From an uncultured Eubacterium sp. (GTDB lineage: Bacteria > Bacillota > Clostridia > Lachnospirales > Lachnospiraceae): DNA of 64,000 nucleotides. Numbering within the stretch: the first letter of the stretch is position 1; each line of letters begins with the position of its first letter. The notes beneath the pieces are model-generated. The model was not told the origin of the DNA. It did no database searches and saw only the letters and a program-made list of their open reading frames with translations. The translations under genes and the position numbers were made by a program. This document shows positions 10,448-19,233 of this stretch, one piece after another. The stretch spans positions 18,591 to 82,590 of the forward strand of contig CAJUBQ010000002.1 of NCBI GenBank assembly GCA_910584595.1, written 5' to 3'.

Positions 10448-13114
10448 ATGATGTCTGTATTTACAAAAGATATGGCAAGAATATTGTATGAATCGTGTAC
10501 GGATGATACTTTAAATATCCCATATGGAATTACAGAATTGGAAGAAGATTTTTTAGATTCAAAAAATGGCGCTGATTTTTATAACTTTAAAAGAATTTAT
10601 ATTCCGCCAACGGTAAATGTGATTCAACATTCATCCGTATTTTCCGAATTATTAGACCTGGAATCCATAGATGTAGATGAAAACAATCCGTACTTTCGTT
10701 CTATAGATGGAGTTTTGTTTACTAAAAATAATGAAGTTTTAATATGTTATCCATGTAATAAGCAGGGACGAACCTATATCATTCCAGACGGAACAAAAGG
10801 TCTGGCCGATTACGCATTTGCCAATAGTCATTTAGAAGTAGTTTTTTTTCCAAAATCTTTGATTGGAATAAACATACATACGTTTTGCAAATCAAAAATA
10901 GCATATATAGTGATTAGTGAGGAGAATGAAATCTTTTCATCGATAGATAACGTAATCTTTTCTAAAGATAAAGAAACACTTGTATATTATCCTCCTGCAA
11001 ACACCAGCTCAGAGTACCATATTCCGGATGGGACAAAAAATATTGTTTTTAGTTGCTTCTGTGATTGTGAACCAACAAAGAGCAATTTAAAAAAAATTTT
11101 TCTTCCAAAGTCGGTGAAAAATATTGAAGAATCATTTTGTTTCTGTGAATCGATTGAGTCGATCGAAGTAGATAAACAAAATGAGACCTTTTCATCTGTA
11201 GATGGAGCGCTGTTTACGAAAGATTATAGTACCCTTTTATGTTTACCGCGTGGTTTTAAAGGGAGATCATATTCTGTGCCGTATGGGGTAAAATTCATTG
11301 CTAAATATGCTTTCAATGGAGATCTCGAGCAGATTTATCTTCCGAGTTCTTTTATAGATTTTGAACAATCAGAGATGTATGATTATAAATTTATCAGAGT
11401 GAAGTATCCGTTAAATATTGATAAATGGAATATAGCCTATGAATCATTGGATGGAGTTTTGTTTTTAAAGAGCAATGTTCTTGGAAGACCAGGAGAACTT
11501 ATTGCGTATCCATCTGAAAAGATATCGTCTTCCTATTATGTACCGGAAGGAACATATTCGATTACGGCTTTCGCTTTTATATATAACAACTATGTAAATG
11601 AAATTCATTTGCCGAAAACTTTGAAAAAAATTAACATTCCAGCCTTCTTTTGCTGTTGGAAATTATCTTCCATAAATGTAGATGAGAAAAATAAAAAATA
11701 CAGTTCGCTGGAAGGCGTTTTATTTTCTAAAGACAGAAAAAAACTAATCTATTATCCGCAAAATAAACCACAAAAAATATATGATGTTCCAAAAGGAACA
11801 GAGTGTATATTGCCATTTGCTTTTAAAGCTTTAGAATGCCTGGAAACTATTAATTTGCCTGATTCAGTTAATAAGATTAAACTGCCAAATTTCAATATAT
11901 ATCGATTAATGGCCATAAACGTACATAAAAATAATCCATGTTATTGTTCTGTCGATGGAGTGTTGTATTCCAAAAACAGGGAAAAACTTATATTTTACCC
12001 CAGAGAAAAAGGAAGAAAAGAATATATAATACCGAAAGACACAAAACAGCTTTTAGATTTTAACATAGATGATTATGATCTCAAAGAAACAGGGTTCCTA
12101 TTTAATATTACAAGAGAAGTGTGGGATAGTTTTTCTAATTTGGAAGCAATCTACGTAGACAGGAATAATGCATATTATTGTTCTATAGATGGAGTGCTAT
12201 TCTCTAAAGACAGGCAGATGCTTCTATATTATCCGGAAAACAAAAAACAAAAATCATTTATGATACCACCAGAGACCCAAGATATATTGTATAAATTTTT
12301 AGATTTAGAAGAAATAGATGTAGATAAAAACAACCCATATTTTTGCTCCGTAGACGGGGTATTATATTCCAAAGACATGAAAACACTTATACAGTATCCA
12401 GCTAGAAAGATGCAGAGGACTTATACGGTTTTGGAAGGAACTACGCACATTGCCGCATACGCTTTTTCATATCAACCGTTTTTGGTGGAAATTTACTTCC
12501 CAAAATCTATAGAAAATGTGGATGATAAGGCTTTTTTTGAGTGTGAATATTTAACAGAAGTAGCGCTGCCAATGAATGTTGCATATAAAGAGGATCAAGA
12601 GTATGGGCCACATATTGTATTTCAAAACCAGGATATAATTGCGGATGATACAAGATATCAGAAAAGCAGCGGCAAAATGCCAAAACCATACCTTGGTCCA
12701 AAAGAATATATCTTTATAAGCTATGCACATAAAGATAGGGAAGAAGTTTTTAGAATAATCGAATATCTTCAAGAGAAAGGATTTCGTATCTGGTATGATG
12801 AAGGGATTGTTCCTGGTACTGAGTGGGCTAAAAATATTGCGGATCATATTGACCATTGTTCTTATTTTATCGCATTTCTTTCTGAATCTTACATTGTATC
12901 TGGAAACTGCAAGAATGAGCTGACTTATGTACAAAAGAAGGAAAAGAAGTGGCTGCTTATTTACTTGGATGATGTCAGCCTTCCGAGTGACATGGAGCTG
13001 TGTAACATCAGGTATCAGGCGATTGAAAAGGAAAAATATAACGATAATGACTTTTTGGAAAAGATAAAATCTGCTGAAGGAATCCAAAGGTTCTGTGATG
13101 AGGCGCAGATTTGA
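10448..13114 (+). CDS. BspA-like leucine-rich-repeat protein with C-terminal TIR domain
   Basis: 888 residues; ATG ATG start behind GGGAGGG, and the second ATG (10451) has the better spacing. Residues about 50-720 hold eight units of 55-80 residues with the core pattern VDxxNxxFxSxDGVLFSKD then YPxxK and IPxGT, typical of the LRR_5/BspA family. No signal peptide or wall anchor is seen, so the LRRs are probably cytoplasmic, unlike most BspA surface proteins. Residues about 752-880 form a TIR domain (YIFISYAHKDREEV, RIWYDEGIVPGTEW, SGNCKNELTYV) with the Cys-x-x-Glu putative catalytic motif. LRR plus TIR recalls plant and animal immune receptors, with the NTPase here on separate proteins. It is the last gene of the operon, 86 nt after the previous stop. 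Ligand unknown. Confidence 0.87.
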   Translation: MMSVFTKDMARILYESCTDDTLNIPYGITELEEDFLDSKNGADFYNFKRIYIPPTVNVIQHSSVFSELLDLESIDVDENNPYFRSIDGVLFTKNNEVLICYPCNKQGRTYIIPDGTKGLADYAFANSHLEVVFFPKSLIGINIHTFCKSKIAYIVISEENEIFSSIDNVIFSKDKETLVYYPPANTSSEYHIPDGTKNIVFSCFCDCEPTKSNLKKIFLPKSVKNIEESFCFCESIESIEVDKQNETFSSVDGALFTKDYSTLLCLPRGFKGRSYSVPYGVKFIAKYAFNGDLEQIYLPSSFIDFEQSEMYDYKFIRVKYPLNIDKWNIAYESLDGVLFLKSNVLGRPGELIAYPSEKISSSYYVPEGTYSITAFAFIYNNYVNEIHLPKTLKKINIPAFFCCWKLSSINVDEKNKKYSSLEGVLFSKDRKKLIYYPQNKPQKIYDVPKGTECILPFAFKALECLETINLPDSVNKIKLPNFNIYRLMAINVHKNNPCYCSVDGVLYSKNREKLIFYPREKGRKEYIIPKDTKQLLDFNIDDYDLKETGFLFNITREVWDSFSNLEAIYVDRNNAYYCSIDGVLFSKDRQMLLYYPENKKQKSFMIPPETQDILYKFLDLEEIDVDKNNPYFCSVDGVLYSKDMKTLIQYPARKMQRTYTVLEGTTHIAAYAFSYQPFLVEIYFPKSIENVDDKAFFECEYLTEVALPMNVAYKEDQEYGPHIVFQNQDIIADDTRYQKSSGKMPKPYLGPKEYIFISYAHKDREEVFRIIEYLQEKGFRIWYDEGIVPGTEWAKNIADHIDHCSYFIAFLSESYIVSGNCKNELTYVQKKEKKWLLIYLDDVSLPSDMELCNIRYQAIEKEKYNDNDFLEKIKSAEGIQRFCDEAQI

Positions 13115-13209
13115 TGGCCAAAGATAACTTTTAAATCATGCGCTGTCCAGGAAAAAACCAGCTTATGTTTGCCAAATGGTTTTGGAATGAAATCATATCT
13201 TGTGTTAAA

Positions 13210-13217
13210 GGGGGGGG
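13210..13217 (+). repeat. Poly-G tract (G8) between LRR-TIR gene and next unit
   Basis: Eight G in a 285-nt AT-rich intergenic stretch (13115-13399). It could alter promoter spacing by slippage, but no convincing promoter flanks it. Apart from this tract the stretch holds only a possible -10 (TACAAT, about 13326) ahead of the next gene. Confidence 0.5.
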
Positions 13218-13399
13218 TAAAATATAACTTGTATTTCCTGTAAAAAGAGAATATTTAAGTTGAGATAGTGTAACTTTACTTGGGGAATTTATAAAAAAAT
13301 AGTAGGGGAACATCTGTTTTTATGCTACAATGTTATTAACCACAAAAACATCCGCATAGTACTTTCGGAAACTTTTGAAATAATGAGAGGATAAATGAC

Positions 13400-13669
13400 A
13401 TGGTATACCCTTATGCGACATTGAGCGATACAACGGAAGTGGTTCACTCTGAAATGAAACCAGATGGCAGGGTTAAAGTTTATATTGAAAAAGCTGTTTT
13501 TGACGGCTTTCATAATGCCACATGCTATCTGCCGGATTATACATGGGAGAATATAGTCGGGTTTTCAGATGTTGAAATGGAATATTATAAAGAATTTGTT
13601 GAAAATAATGCTCATTTAATTATGGAATTTGCAAAGGATGGAGGATTTGATAATGCCTCAAATTTTTAA
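13400..13669 (+). CDS. Small DUF2442-like protein
   Basis: 89 residues, ATG with GAGAGG 10 nt upstream. It has no membrane segment or signal peptide. It resembles the short proteins (DUF2442-like) usually encoded immediately before DUF4160 genes, with strand-rich start (VYPYATLSDTTEVV) and the hydrophobic core YLPDYTWENIVGFS. It overlaps the following DUF4160 gene by 17 nt, so they are translationally coupled. Such pairs are often suspected to be toxin-antitoxin-like, but the function is not established. Confidence 0.65.
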   Translation: MVYPYATLSDTTEVVHSEMKPDGRVKVYIEKAVFDGFHNATCYLPDYTWENIVGFSDVEMEYYKEFVENNAHLIMEFAKDGGFDNASNF

Positions 13670-13982
13670 AGTTGGTGGTTATATAATTTTCTTTTGGTCA
13701 AATGAAAATAAACCGACGGAACCTATTCATATCCACATTGCAAAACATAATCCGAGAGCAAACTCAACAAAAGTATGGATAACTAAAAGGGGAAAGACGT
13801 TCGTTTGCAATAATAATTTACAGATACCATCAAAAGATTTAAGAAAAGATAGACAAATAGCTCTATATGTGATAGAATCTGTAAAACAAAGCATAATGAA
13901 CGTTGAAAAAGCATTTAAAAGATTATTAAAACATCAAAGCGGATTTTTGAAAAAATGGCTATCGCAATCCCACTGGCTTTAG
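13653..13982 (+). CDS. DUF4160 family protein
   Basis: 109 residues from ATG 13653, chosen because GGAGG lies 8 nt upstream; an earlier in-frame TTG at 13629 lacks a site. The start MPQIFKVGGYIIFFWSNE and the downstream PIHIHIAKHNP match the DUF4160 pattern (ISxFYGIxIxMxxxxHxPPHFHxxY-like). The C-terminal 20 residues (after about LLKHQ) look atypical, running into the TnpB-remnant region, so the 3' end may have been replaced. It is the coupled partner of the small protein before it. Function unknown. Confidence 0.6.
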   Translation: MPQIFKVGGYIIFFWSNENKPTEPIHIHIAKHNPRANSTKVWITKRGKTFVCNNNLQIPSKDLRKDRQIALYVIESVKQSIMNVEKAFKRLLKHQSGFLKKWLSQSHWL

Positions 13983-14069
13983 ACGGTGGGTCAAGGCAGC
14001 CAAAAGTAGTGGTTTATGTTATACTTGCGTTATGGGAACATGGAAATCTAAAAACAGGCAGAACCTGCA

Positions 14070-14258
14070 ATGTCTATTAGTAAAATTGTAAATTTAATAA
14101 AGAGTTACACGACATACTCCGATTGTGGGTATAAAAACATAGCAACAAAAGATTTATCAGTAAGGGAATGGGCCTGTCCAGTTTGTGGAGCAAAACATGA
14201 CAGGGATATCAATGCTGCAAGGAATATTTTAGCAGAAGGATTACGGCAAACAGCGTAA
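14070..14258 (+). pseudogene. TnpB (IS200/IS605 OrfB) C-terminal remnant
   Basis: Only the C-terminal zinc-finger/RuvC-III end survives: CGYKNIATKDLSVREW, then CPVCGAKHDRDINAARNI. The second Cys pair and the DRDxNAAxNI motif are typical of TnpB; the first Cys pair reads SDCG. Nothing of the RuvC-I/II core is found upstream, so it cannot be a working RNA-guided nuclease. No tnpA is present. Confidence 0.8.
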
Positions 14259-14334
14259 AAGAAACTAATATAGGGCAGGGACTGCCCGAATTAACGCCTG
14301 TGGAGATAGGCTTTAGACAATGGGTAGTTCACTT
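14259..14334 (+). mobile_element. Probable IS605-type right end / reRNA remnant
   Basis: After the TnpB stop the sequence GGGCAGGGACTGCCC can fold as a hairpin and the block ends in GGGTAGTTCAC, as commonly seen at the 3' end of IS605/IS1341-like elements where the guide RNA scaffold lies. The match is by eye; the left end is missing. The following stretch 14335-14738 has no supportable gene. Confidence 0.4.
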
Positions 14335-14738
14335 TTAGAAAAAGAATAAGTCAGATGTAAAGATGCGCTTTGTCAAGACAGATGCAAAGACGGTAAAAGA
14401 GAACAGCGTTGTCTTTTGAGGAAATACGAGGACTTAAAGAAGCGCCGCAATGAAAAGAAAGGAGAAGCTGCTCGGCAAAATATCCAAAAACAAGTCATAA
14501 AGGTACAAAATTTAAGAGATGCCTTAATTTACAAAATAGTATAAAGCAGGCATTTGTAAGTATGTACCGATGGCTGGTCGGGAATTTATGGCTGTGGAGT
14601 GTACAAGGATCTGTAAGCAGCATCTGGTTTTGGACAGTGCGAAAGCATACACGATGAAACAGTAAGAAAAGTTTGCGAAAACTTTCAACATCTCGATATG
14701 GGTATATTTGTCTATATTTTGAGTAGCAGGTAAATGGT

Positions 14739-14888
14739 ATGCCGAATACAGCAGAAACTACTGAAAATCTGGCACGAAAACTTGAACGTGTTCGAATTCT
14801 GAATGATCTGAAAGAGTGCAGGACGCTTGAAGAATATCAGGAACTTACAAAGAAATACGAAACAATGTGTAATGAAGATAAAAATTGA
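14739..14888 (+). CDS. Small hypothetical protein (49 aa)
   Basis: ATG to TGA encodes 49 residues beginning MPNTAETTENLARKLERV, charged and helical, with a weak site (AGCAGG) upstream. It is followed after 12 nt by a good intrinsic terminator, which supports it being a transcript end, but it may be the tail of a lost gene. No family recognised. Confidence 0.35.
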   Translation: MPNTAETTENLARKLERVRILNDLKECRTLEEYQELTKKYETMCNEDKN

Positions 14889-14900
14889 ATATGTTTTGCA

Positions 14901-14930
14901 AGAGGATACTGAAAATGTGTCCTCTTTTTA
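14901..14930 (+). terminator. Rho-independent terminator
   Basis: Stem AGAGGATAC / GTGTCCTCT around a short A-rich loop, followed by TTTTTATTTT. Confidence 0.75.
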
Positions 14931-14967
14931 TTTTGGAAAGAGAAGAAGGAAACTCTTAACAATCCAA

Positions 14968-14996
14968 TTGACCATTGTGTAATTAGTGTTTATAAT
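14968..14996 (+). promoter_or_regulatory. Sigma-A-type promoter
   Basis: TTGACC, 17-bp spacer, TATAAT. It is one of the best promoter matches in the window. It reads into 14997-15178, which contains only short broken frames (for example a 22-25-residue frame ending RLRKWKFL at about 15104), then the small ORF at 15179 and the Uma2 gene. Confidence 0.7.
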
Positions 14997-15178
14997 AAAA
15001 TCATGATATATACAGAAGAGGCAGTGACATAGTAAAAGTTCCAAGACATAAAGAAGAGAATGAAAGTCTGGCAAGAATGAGACTTAGAAAATGGAAGTTT
15101 TTATAAGGAGTGAATGTTGAGTTATTAAGCTTTTCTAAGATGTAATTAAAGGATTAGAAGATTGAGCAAGGACAGATA

Positions 15179-15373
15179 ATGATGACAGGATGGTTTTGTG
15201 CCAAACTCAAATTACAGAGGGGCACTGCAGAAGACTATGCTGCTGGCAATGGTATCATAGAGGAGCAAGACAAGAGTTTTGATTTTTCAGTTACATTAAA
15301 TGATGATTTTTCCATTGCTTTTGACAATAAAATGCAAACGGACTTAATTACTATTAAACTTCAAGGAACATGA
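15179..15373 (+). CDS. Short hypothetical ORF, possible gene remnant
   Basis: 64 residues, MMTGWFCAKLKLQRG..., ending before the Uma2 gene. No convincing ribosome binding site and no recognised family. It may be a fragment of a larger protein; included because it fills the stretch between the promoter at 14968 and Uma2. Confidence 0.25.
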   Translation: MMTGWFCAKLKLQRGTAEDYAAGNGIIEEQDKSFDFSVTLNDDFSIAFDNKMQTDLITIKLQGT

Positions 15374-15443
15374 ATGATTCAGAAGGATGCTGGCATATTG
15401 TCCATATCAGTATGCCGGAAATGCATAGAAAGCAGGTGCCTAT

Positions 15444-15989
15444 ATGGATGCAGCACTCAATCAACCAAAGATTTATACAGTTAAGGACATATACGCATTG
15501 CCTGATGGAAAACGTGCAGAACTGATTGACGGACAGATATATGATTTGGCTCCGCCAAGTCGCATACATCAGAAAATAAGTATGTTCTTATCAAATGAAA
15601 TATCCACATATATCAAAAATAATCATGGAACCTGCGAAGTATATGCAGCTCCGTTTGCGGTATTTCTTGATGAAAAAGATGATAAAACCTATATTGAGCC
15701 TGATATTTCCGTAATCTGCGATTTGGAAAAATTAGATGAAAAAGGATGTCATGGTGCGCCTGATTGGGTGATAGAGATTGTTTCGCAAACGAGTAAATCA
15801 AGGGATTATATGATAAAACTATTTAAATATCGTTTTGCTGGAGTGAAAGAGTACTGGATTGTTGACCCGGATAAACAGTCAGTTATGGTTTATGAATTTG
15901 AGAAAAAGATAGTAGAGAGATATGATTTCGGTGAAGATATACCGGTTGGAATTTATAAAGGGTTTTCTATTTCTATAAAGATGCAATAG
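15444..15989 (+). CDS. Uma2 family protein (PD-(D/E)XK-like nuclease fold)
   Basis: 181 residues, start ATG 15444 with AGCAGGTG upstream. Features of Uma2/DUF820: an N-terminal LPDGKRAELIDGQIYDL segment, the core EPDISVICD, then PDWVIEIVSQTSKSRDY and a C-terminal YWIVDPDKQSVMVYEF. The acidic and Lys residues of the PD-(D/E)XK-like core are present. Uma2 proteins are abundant in accessory regions, and their substrates are mostly unknown. A perfect-stem terminator follows at once. Confidence 0.88.
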   Translation: MDAALNQPKIYTVKDIYALPDGKRAELIDGQIYDLAPPSRIHQKISMFLSNEISTYIKNNHGTCEVYAAPFAVFLDEKDDKTYIEPDISVICDLEKLDEKGCHGAPDWVIEIVSQTSKSRDYMIKLFKYRFAGVKEYWIVDPDKQSVMVYEFEKKIVERYDFGEDIPVGIYKGFSISIKMQ

Positions 15990-16018
15990 ATGGTGCGATA
16001 GAAGTCTATTACTTATAG

Positions 16019-16066
16019 AAAAGCAGCATTGATATACTGTAATGTATTTCAATGCTGCTTTTCTAT
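16019..16066 (+). terminator. Rho-independent terminator after Uma2
   Basis: Stem AAAAGCAGCATTGA / TCAATGCTGCTTTT with an 18-nt loop; 3' side ends TTTTCTAT. The near-perfect symmetry could also work for the opposite strand. Confidence 0.8.
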
Positions 16067-16088
16067 GCAATGGCTTGTTGTTAATTAA

Positions 16089-16102
16089 TGCTTACAGTGA
16101 AT
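16089..16102 (+). promoter_or_regulatory. Recurrent upstream element TGCTTACAGTGAAT (copy 1)
   Basis: Same 14-mer, one base different, as at 19220 and 20745. It lies 127 nt before the FkbM gene. Core TTACAGTRA is a near-palindrome (TTAC-A-GTAA), so it may be an operator or an RNA element of the polysaccharide operons. Confidence 0.45.
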
Positions 16103-16229
16103 GTTTTTTTCTATAGATTTGCTATATAAATATATCTGCAACATTATTTTCAGATATGTTCAAAAGATCAATCAAAATAAGATAAAACAAAAAAATGACT
16201 GATGATAGTTTATTTTGGAGGAGTTATTC

Positions 16230-17348
16230 ATGAAAAAAAGAATAAAAGCATTTGGATACAGGATTTCAGGTTTAGAAAAATTGAGAAAAATCTTAATTGG
16301 GCATCAAGATCAATTGAATATTCACCAGGACCAATTATATACGCACCAAGTTCAGCTAAATTCGCATCAGGAACAATTAGATATTTATCAGGAACAGTTA
16401 AATGATTCAAAATTGCAGATTGACAAATGCAATATATTCATACAGCAGCTTCGAGATGAACAAGAGAGATTGCAATACAATAAGGTTGAAGAAGAACGAC
16501 CGAATGCGGAAATACATGCCAATATGCCATATTTTAGTTTAAGCGTAAGAGGAATAACCTATTTTTACGACAGGCAGGACACAGTAATGCCGAATTTTAT
16601 GTTGAGCAGTGGATTGAACTGGGCAGAAGATGAGATAGAAAAGTTTATAAAAGTATCTGATGATTATTATAAACAAAAAAATGATAGGGGGGGGGTACCA
16701 CAGAAAGGAATTTTTTTAGATATAGGGGGGAATATTGGGACAACTTCAATATATTGCAAAATGAAGCTTAAAAAAGAATTTAAATATATAGCATTTGAAC
16801 CGTTGACAGTTTCAGCAAATTTATTCGCAGCAAATGCTGCAATCAATGGGGTGTCTTCAGATATTTCTATTCAACAAGTCGCTCTATCAGATCAAAAAAG
16901 AGAAAATGTGTCAATGGTAATTAATTATCAAAATTGGGGTGGAAGCGGTTTAGCAATAAATGATGGCGGTTCTGATTTGGTAAATGAAGGAGATGAAACA
17001 GTTGAGACAACTACATTAGACTGTTTCCTGGAAGAGAACCATATAGATCAAAGCAGTATAAAGTATATCTGGATAGATGTGGAAGGACATGAGCCGCAGG
17101 TTTTGCAAGGAGCCGCATTGTTATATAAGCGGTATGAGATTCCTACATGTCTGGAATTTAATTTAAATTTCTATATTGCAAACCATACTTATGAGAAGAT
17201 GGTTAGGATGCTGGAGGAATATTTTGACAGATTTGTCGTTTACCAACAAATCGCCGATGGGAAAGGATTCTTGCGTCCGATTAATGAAATTCAATTATTG
17301 TGGGACGAACTTGATCATAAGTGCAGTTATGATTTGATTCTTATTTAG
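16230..17348 (+). CDS. FkbM family methyltransferase with N-terminal heptad-repeat coiled coil
   Basis: 372 residues from ATG 16230 (GGAGGAG 7 nt upstream; the in-frame TTG at 16215 overlaps that site and is rejected). Residues about 25-59 are five exact heptads of the form HQxQLxx, a predicted coiled coil, continued by a looser one to about residue 90. The catalytic part has the FkbM SAM motif FLDIGGNIGTTS, IAFEPL, and YIWIDVEGHEPQVLQGA. Family role: O-methylation of sugars. In ABC-exported O-antigens a methyltransferase with a coiled coil (WbdD type) caps chains and sets length; that parallel is inference. A nine-G tract (16687-16695) lies just before the SAM motif, so slippage would switch the enzyme off. 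It is the first gene of the polysaccharide locus. Confidence 0.88.
   Translation: MKKRIKAFGYRISGLEKLRKILIGHQDQLNIHQDQLYTHQVQLNSHQEQLDIYQEQLNDSKLQIDKCNIFIQQLRDEQERLQYNKVEEERPNAEIHANMPYFSLSVRGITYFYDRQDTVMPNFMLSSGLNWAEDEIEKFIKVSDDYYKQKNDRGGVPQKGIFLDIGGNIGTTSIYCKMKLKKEFKYIAFEPLTVSANLFAANAAINGVSSDISIQQVALSDQKRENVSMVINYQNWGGSGLAINDGGSDLVNEGDETVETTTLDCFLEENHIDQSSIKYIWIDVEGHEPQVLQGAALLYKRYEIPTCLEFNLNFYIANHTYEKMVRMLEEYFDRFVVYQQIADGKGFLRPINEIQLLWDELDHKCSYDLILI
16302..16406 (+). repeat. Five in-frame 21-bp heptad repeats
   Basis: Units of 21 bp at 16302, 16323, 16344, 16365 and 16386 encode HQDQLNI, HQDQLYT, HQVQLNS, HQEQLDI and YQEQLND. Copy number changes would lengthen the coiled coil by whole heptads without breaking the frame. 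Confidence 0.85.
16687..16695 (+). repeat. Poly-G tract (G9) inside the FkbM gene, in frame
   Basis: Nine G coding ...DRGGVPQ. Expected slippage site; the present length keeps the gene ON. Confidence 0.8.
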
Positions 17349-17450
17349 TTTTAAACAGAAATTTTATGATAGTTCAAACACCTCTAAGAACGTAGTAAAA
17401 TTAGTTGTAAACCATTTGATCACTATGGAAAGTATGCAGGAGATTATGAA

Positions 17451-19184
17451 TTGAAAAAAATAGTACTGAAAAATATTTATCCTTATATGATATTGACAGC
17501 TCTTTTTATAGTTTTACTTATTAGAAATTGCTTCAGTTTTTGCTGGTCAGACGAAAGCTTATATGTTTCTAATATGTACAGGTTATATCAGGGAGATGTA
17601 TTTCTCATAGATGACTGGCATAAAACAACGCTATCTTCTTATGTAACATTACCGTTGTTTAACCTTTATATGTTAATAAATGGTTCTACAGATGGTGTTT
17701 ATCTGTATTTTCGAAATGTGATGGTTGTTCTGGCATTTATTAATTCCATAATGATTTACAATTGTATTAGCACACATTTTTCTAATGTCACGGCTCTTAT
17801 CTGCAGTGTGTGCCTTTTGAGTTATTCTCGTGCCAATATATGTGGTGTATCTTATTACAATATGGGACTGCATCTGTTTGTGTTTACATTATGCATATAT
17901 TATTTGACAAACTTTGTGTCAACGCAAGATACATGGAAGGTTAAGCTTGCAGCTTTTGGCGGAGGAATTTGCCTTGGTCTGGCAATTATTGTGAATCCTT
18001 ATATTATAATTATTTTTCCTTTATTTATTATTGCGTATATGAAAACAAAACGAAAGAGCATACTTATGACAGAATTTGGATGTGTATTGTGTGGCTTGAT
18101 TTTTTTTACATTTTATTTACATGGCGTTGGTGTAAGTCAATTGTCGAAAGCTTTTGAAAATTTATCTCATGTAGAGGAAGCTGCAGTTTGGAGCCGCTTT
18201 TTTCAATGGTTTGTATTGATCTATCGTTTTTTCAGGCCGACAATTTGGATACAGTGTATCGTTTTTTTCATGCAGTTATTTATGGCAAAATTAAAAGTAA
18301 AAAATAGATGTCAGGTGCAGGTGTTTCTGTTTTTTATTTCTGTGGTTTGTCTTGAGATCAATCTGGTATCTTCAAAAAATCTTTTGGGAGGGGCATATAT
18401 TGCATTTGCGATGTTTGGACTGCAGGCGCTTCCTGCAGTCTGGAAGCAAAGTAATTATGTAGAAAAAAGATCTATCATATATTTTTACTTAACGGGGATT
18501 TTGTTATCTATGGCTTTTGCAATAGCGTCAAATACTGGTATTGATGCTGCTGGAATAGGTTTTGCCATTACAGCGTCTGGGACAGTATTGATTCTGTCTC
18601 TGTATCAGTTTCCAGTAACAGGAATGATAGGGACTTTATATAAAACAGCGAAATGTTTCGTACTTGCAGGAGTGCTTGGTATAACGCTGTTTTTACGCAT
18701 TTTTGCCGTATATAGGGACGGTACGTTGGAGCAGCTGCAGTGTAAAATTACGCAGGGGCCGGCCAAAGAACTCTATACTACACAAGAACATTTGGAACAG
18801 TATAACAATGTCATTGACGATATTCATACTTATGTAACGGGCGGTGCACAGACAAATATATTTATTACGAAACTGGCAGCATGGGCGTATTTATGCACAG
18901 ATGCCCGTTGCGCTGTCTATCAGACATGGCGCACGCCGTTTTCCGATCCTATGTTGGAAACATATTTTCTGGATCATCCCCAGCCGGATAATATTTTGAT
19001 TTTGAATGATAATTATGGCGGATTTGTAGATAATTATATAGTTACGTGGGGTGAGAATGGAGATCTTACGCCAAATACAAATGATATTAGCGGATATTTG
19101 TTAAATTATGTTCAGGAAAATGGATATCAGTGTATTCCTGTTAAAAGCGGAACAATATATCAAAGGAAACATGAAGAGAATTAG
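17451..19184 (+). CDS. Multi-spanning GT-C-fold glycosyltransferase-like membrane protein
   Basis: 577 residues, TTG start with GCAGGAGA upstream. About eleven hydrophobic segments are visible from MILTALFIVLLI onward. The first external loop carries SDESLYV, the acidic pair typical of GT39/PMT-like GT-C enzymes, which use polyprenyl-phosphate sugars on the outer membrane face. The last 120 residues are soluble (after about IFAVYRDGTLEQL). Two other membrane proteins of this type occur at 29.6 and 39.6 kb. A role in decorating the exported polysaccharide is inferred; the sugar is unknown. Confidence 0.7.
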   Translation: MKKIVLKNIYPYMILTALFIVLLIRNCFSFCWSDESLYVSNMYRLYQGDVFLIDDWHKTTLSSYVTLPLFNLYMLINGSTDGVYLYFRNVMVVLAFINSIMIYNCISTHFSNVTALICSVCLLSYSRANICGVSYYNMGLHLFVFTLCIYYLTNFVSTQDTWKVKLAAFGGGICLGLAIIVNPYIIIIFPLFIIAYMKTKRKSILMTEFGCVLCGLIFFTFYLHGVGVSQLSKAFENLSHVEEAAVWSRFFQWFVLIYRFFRPTIWIQCIVFFMQLFMAKLKVKNRCQVQVFLFFISVVCLEINLVSSKNLLGGAYIAFAMFGLQALPAVWKQSNYVEKRSIIYFYLTGILLSMAFAIASNTGIDAAGIGFAITASGTVLILSLYQFPVTGMIGTLYKTAKCFVLAGVLGITLFLRIFAVYRDGTLEQLQCKITQGPAKELYTTQEHLEQYNNVIDDIHTYVTGGAQTNIFITKLAAWAYLCTDARCAVYQTWRTPFSDPMLETYFLDHPQPDNILILNDNYGGFVDNYIVTWGENGDLTPNTNDISGYLLNYVQENGYQCIPVKSGTIYQRKHEEN

Positions 19185-19219
19185 TTTGTAAAGCTAAGAT
19201 GTTTTGAGTGAACAATTAC

Positions 19220-19233
19220 TGCTTACAGTAAAT
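19220..19233 (+). promoter_or_regulatory. Recurrent upstream element TGCTTACAGTAAAT (copy 2)
   Basis: Located in the 161-nt gap before the GT4 gene, 112 nt from its start. See copy 1. Confidence 0.45.

Noticed and set aside
12551..13087. 178-codon open frame on the - strand within the LRR-TIR gene
   Set aside because: Opposite-strand shadow of a well-supported TIR domain; no start signal and no family resemblance.
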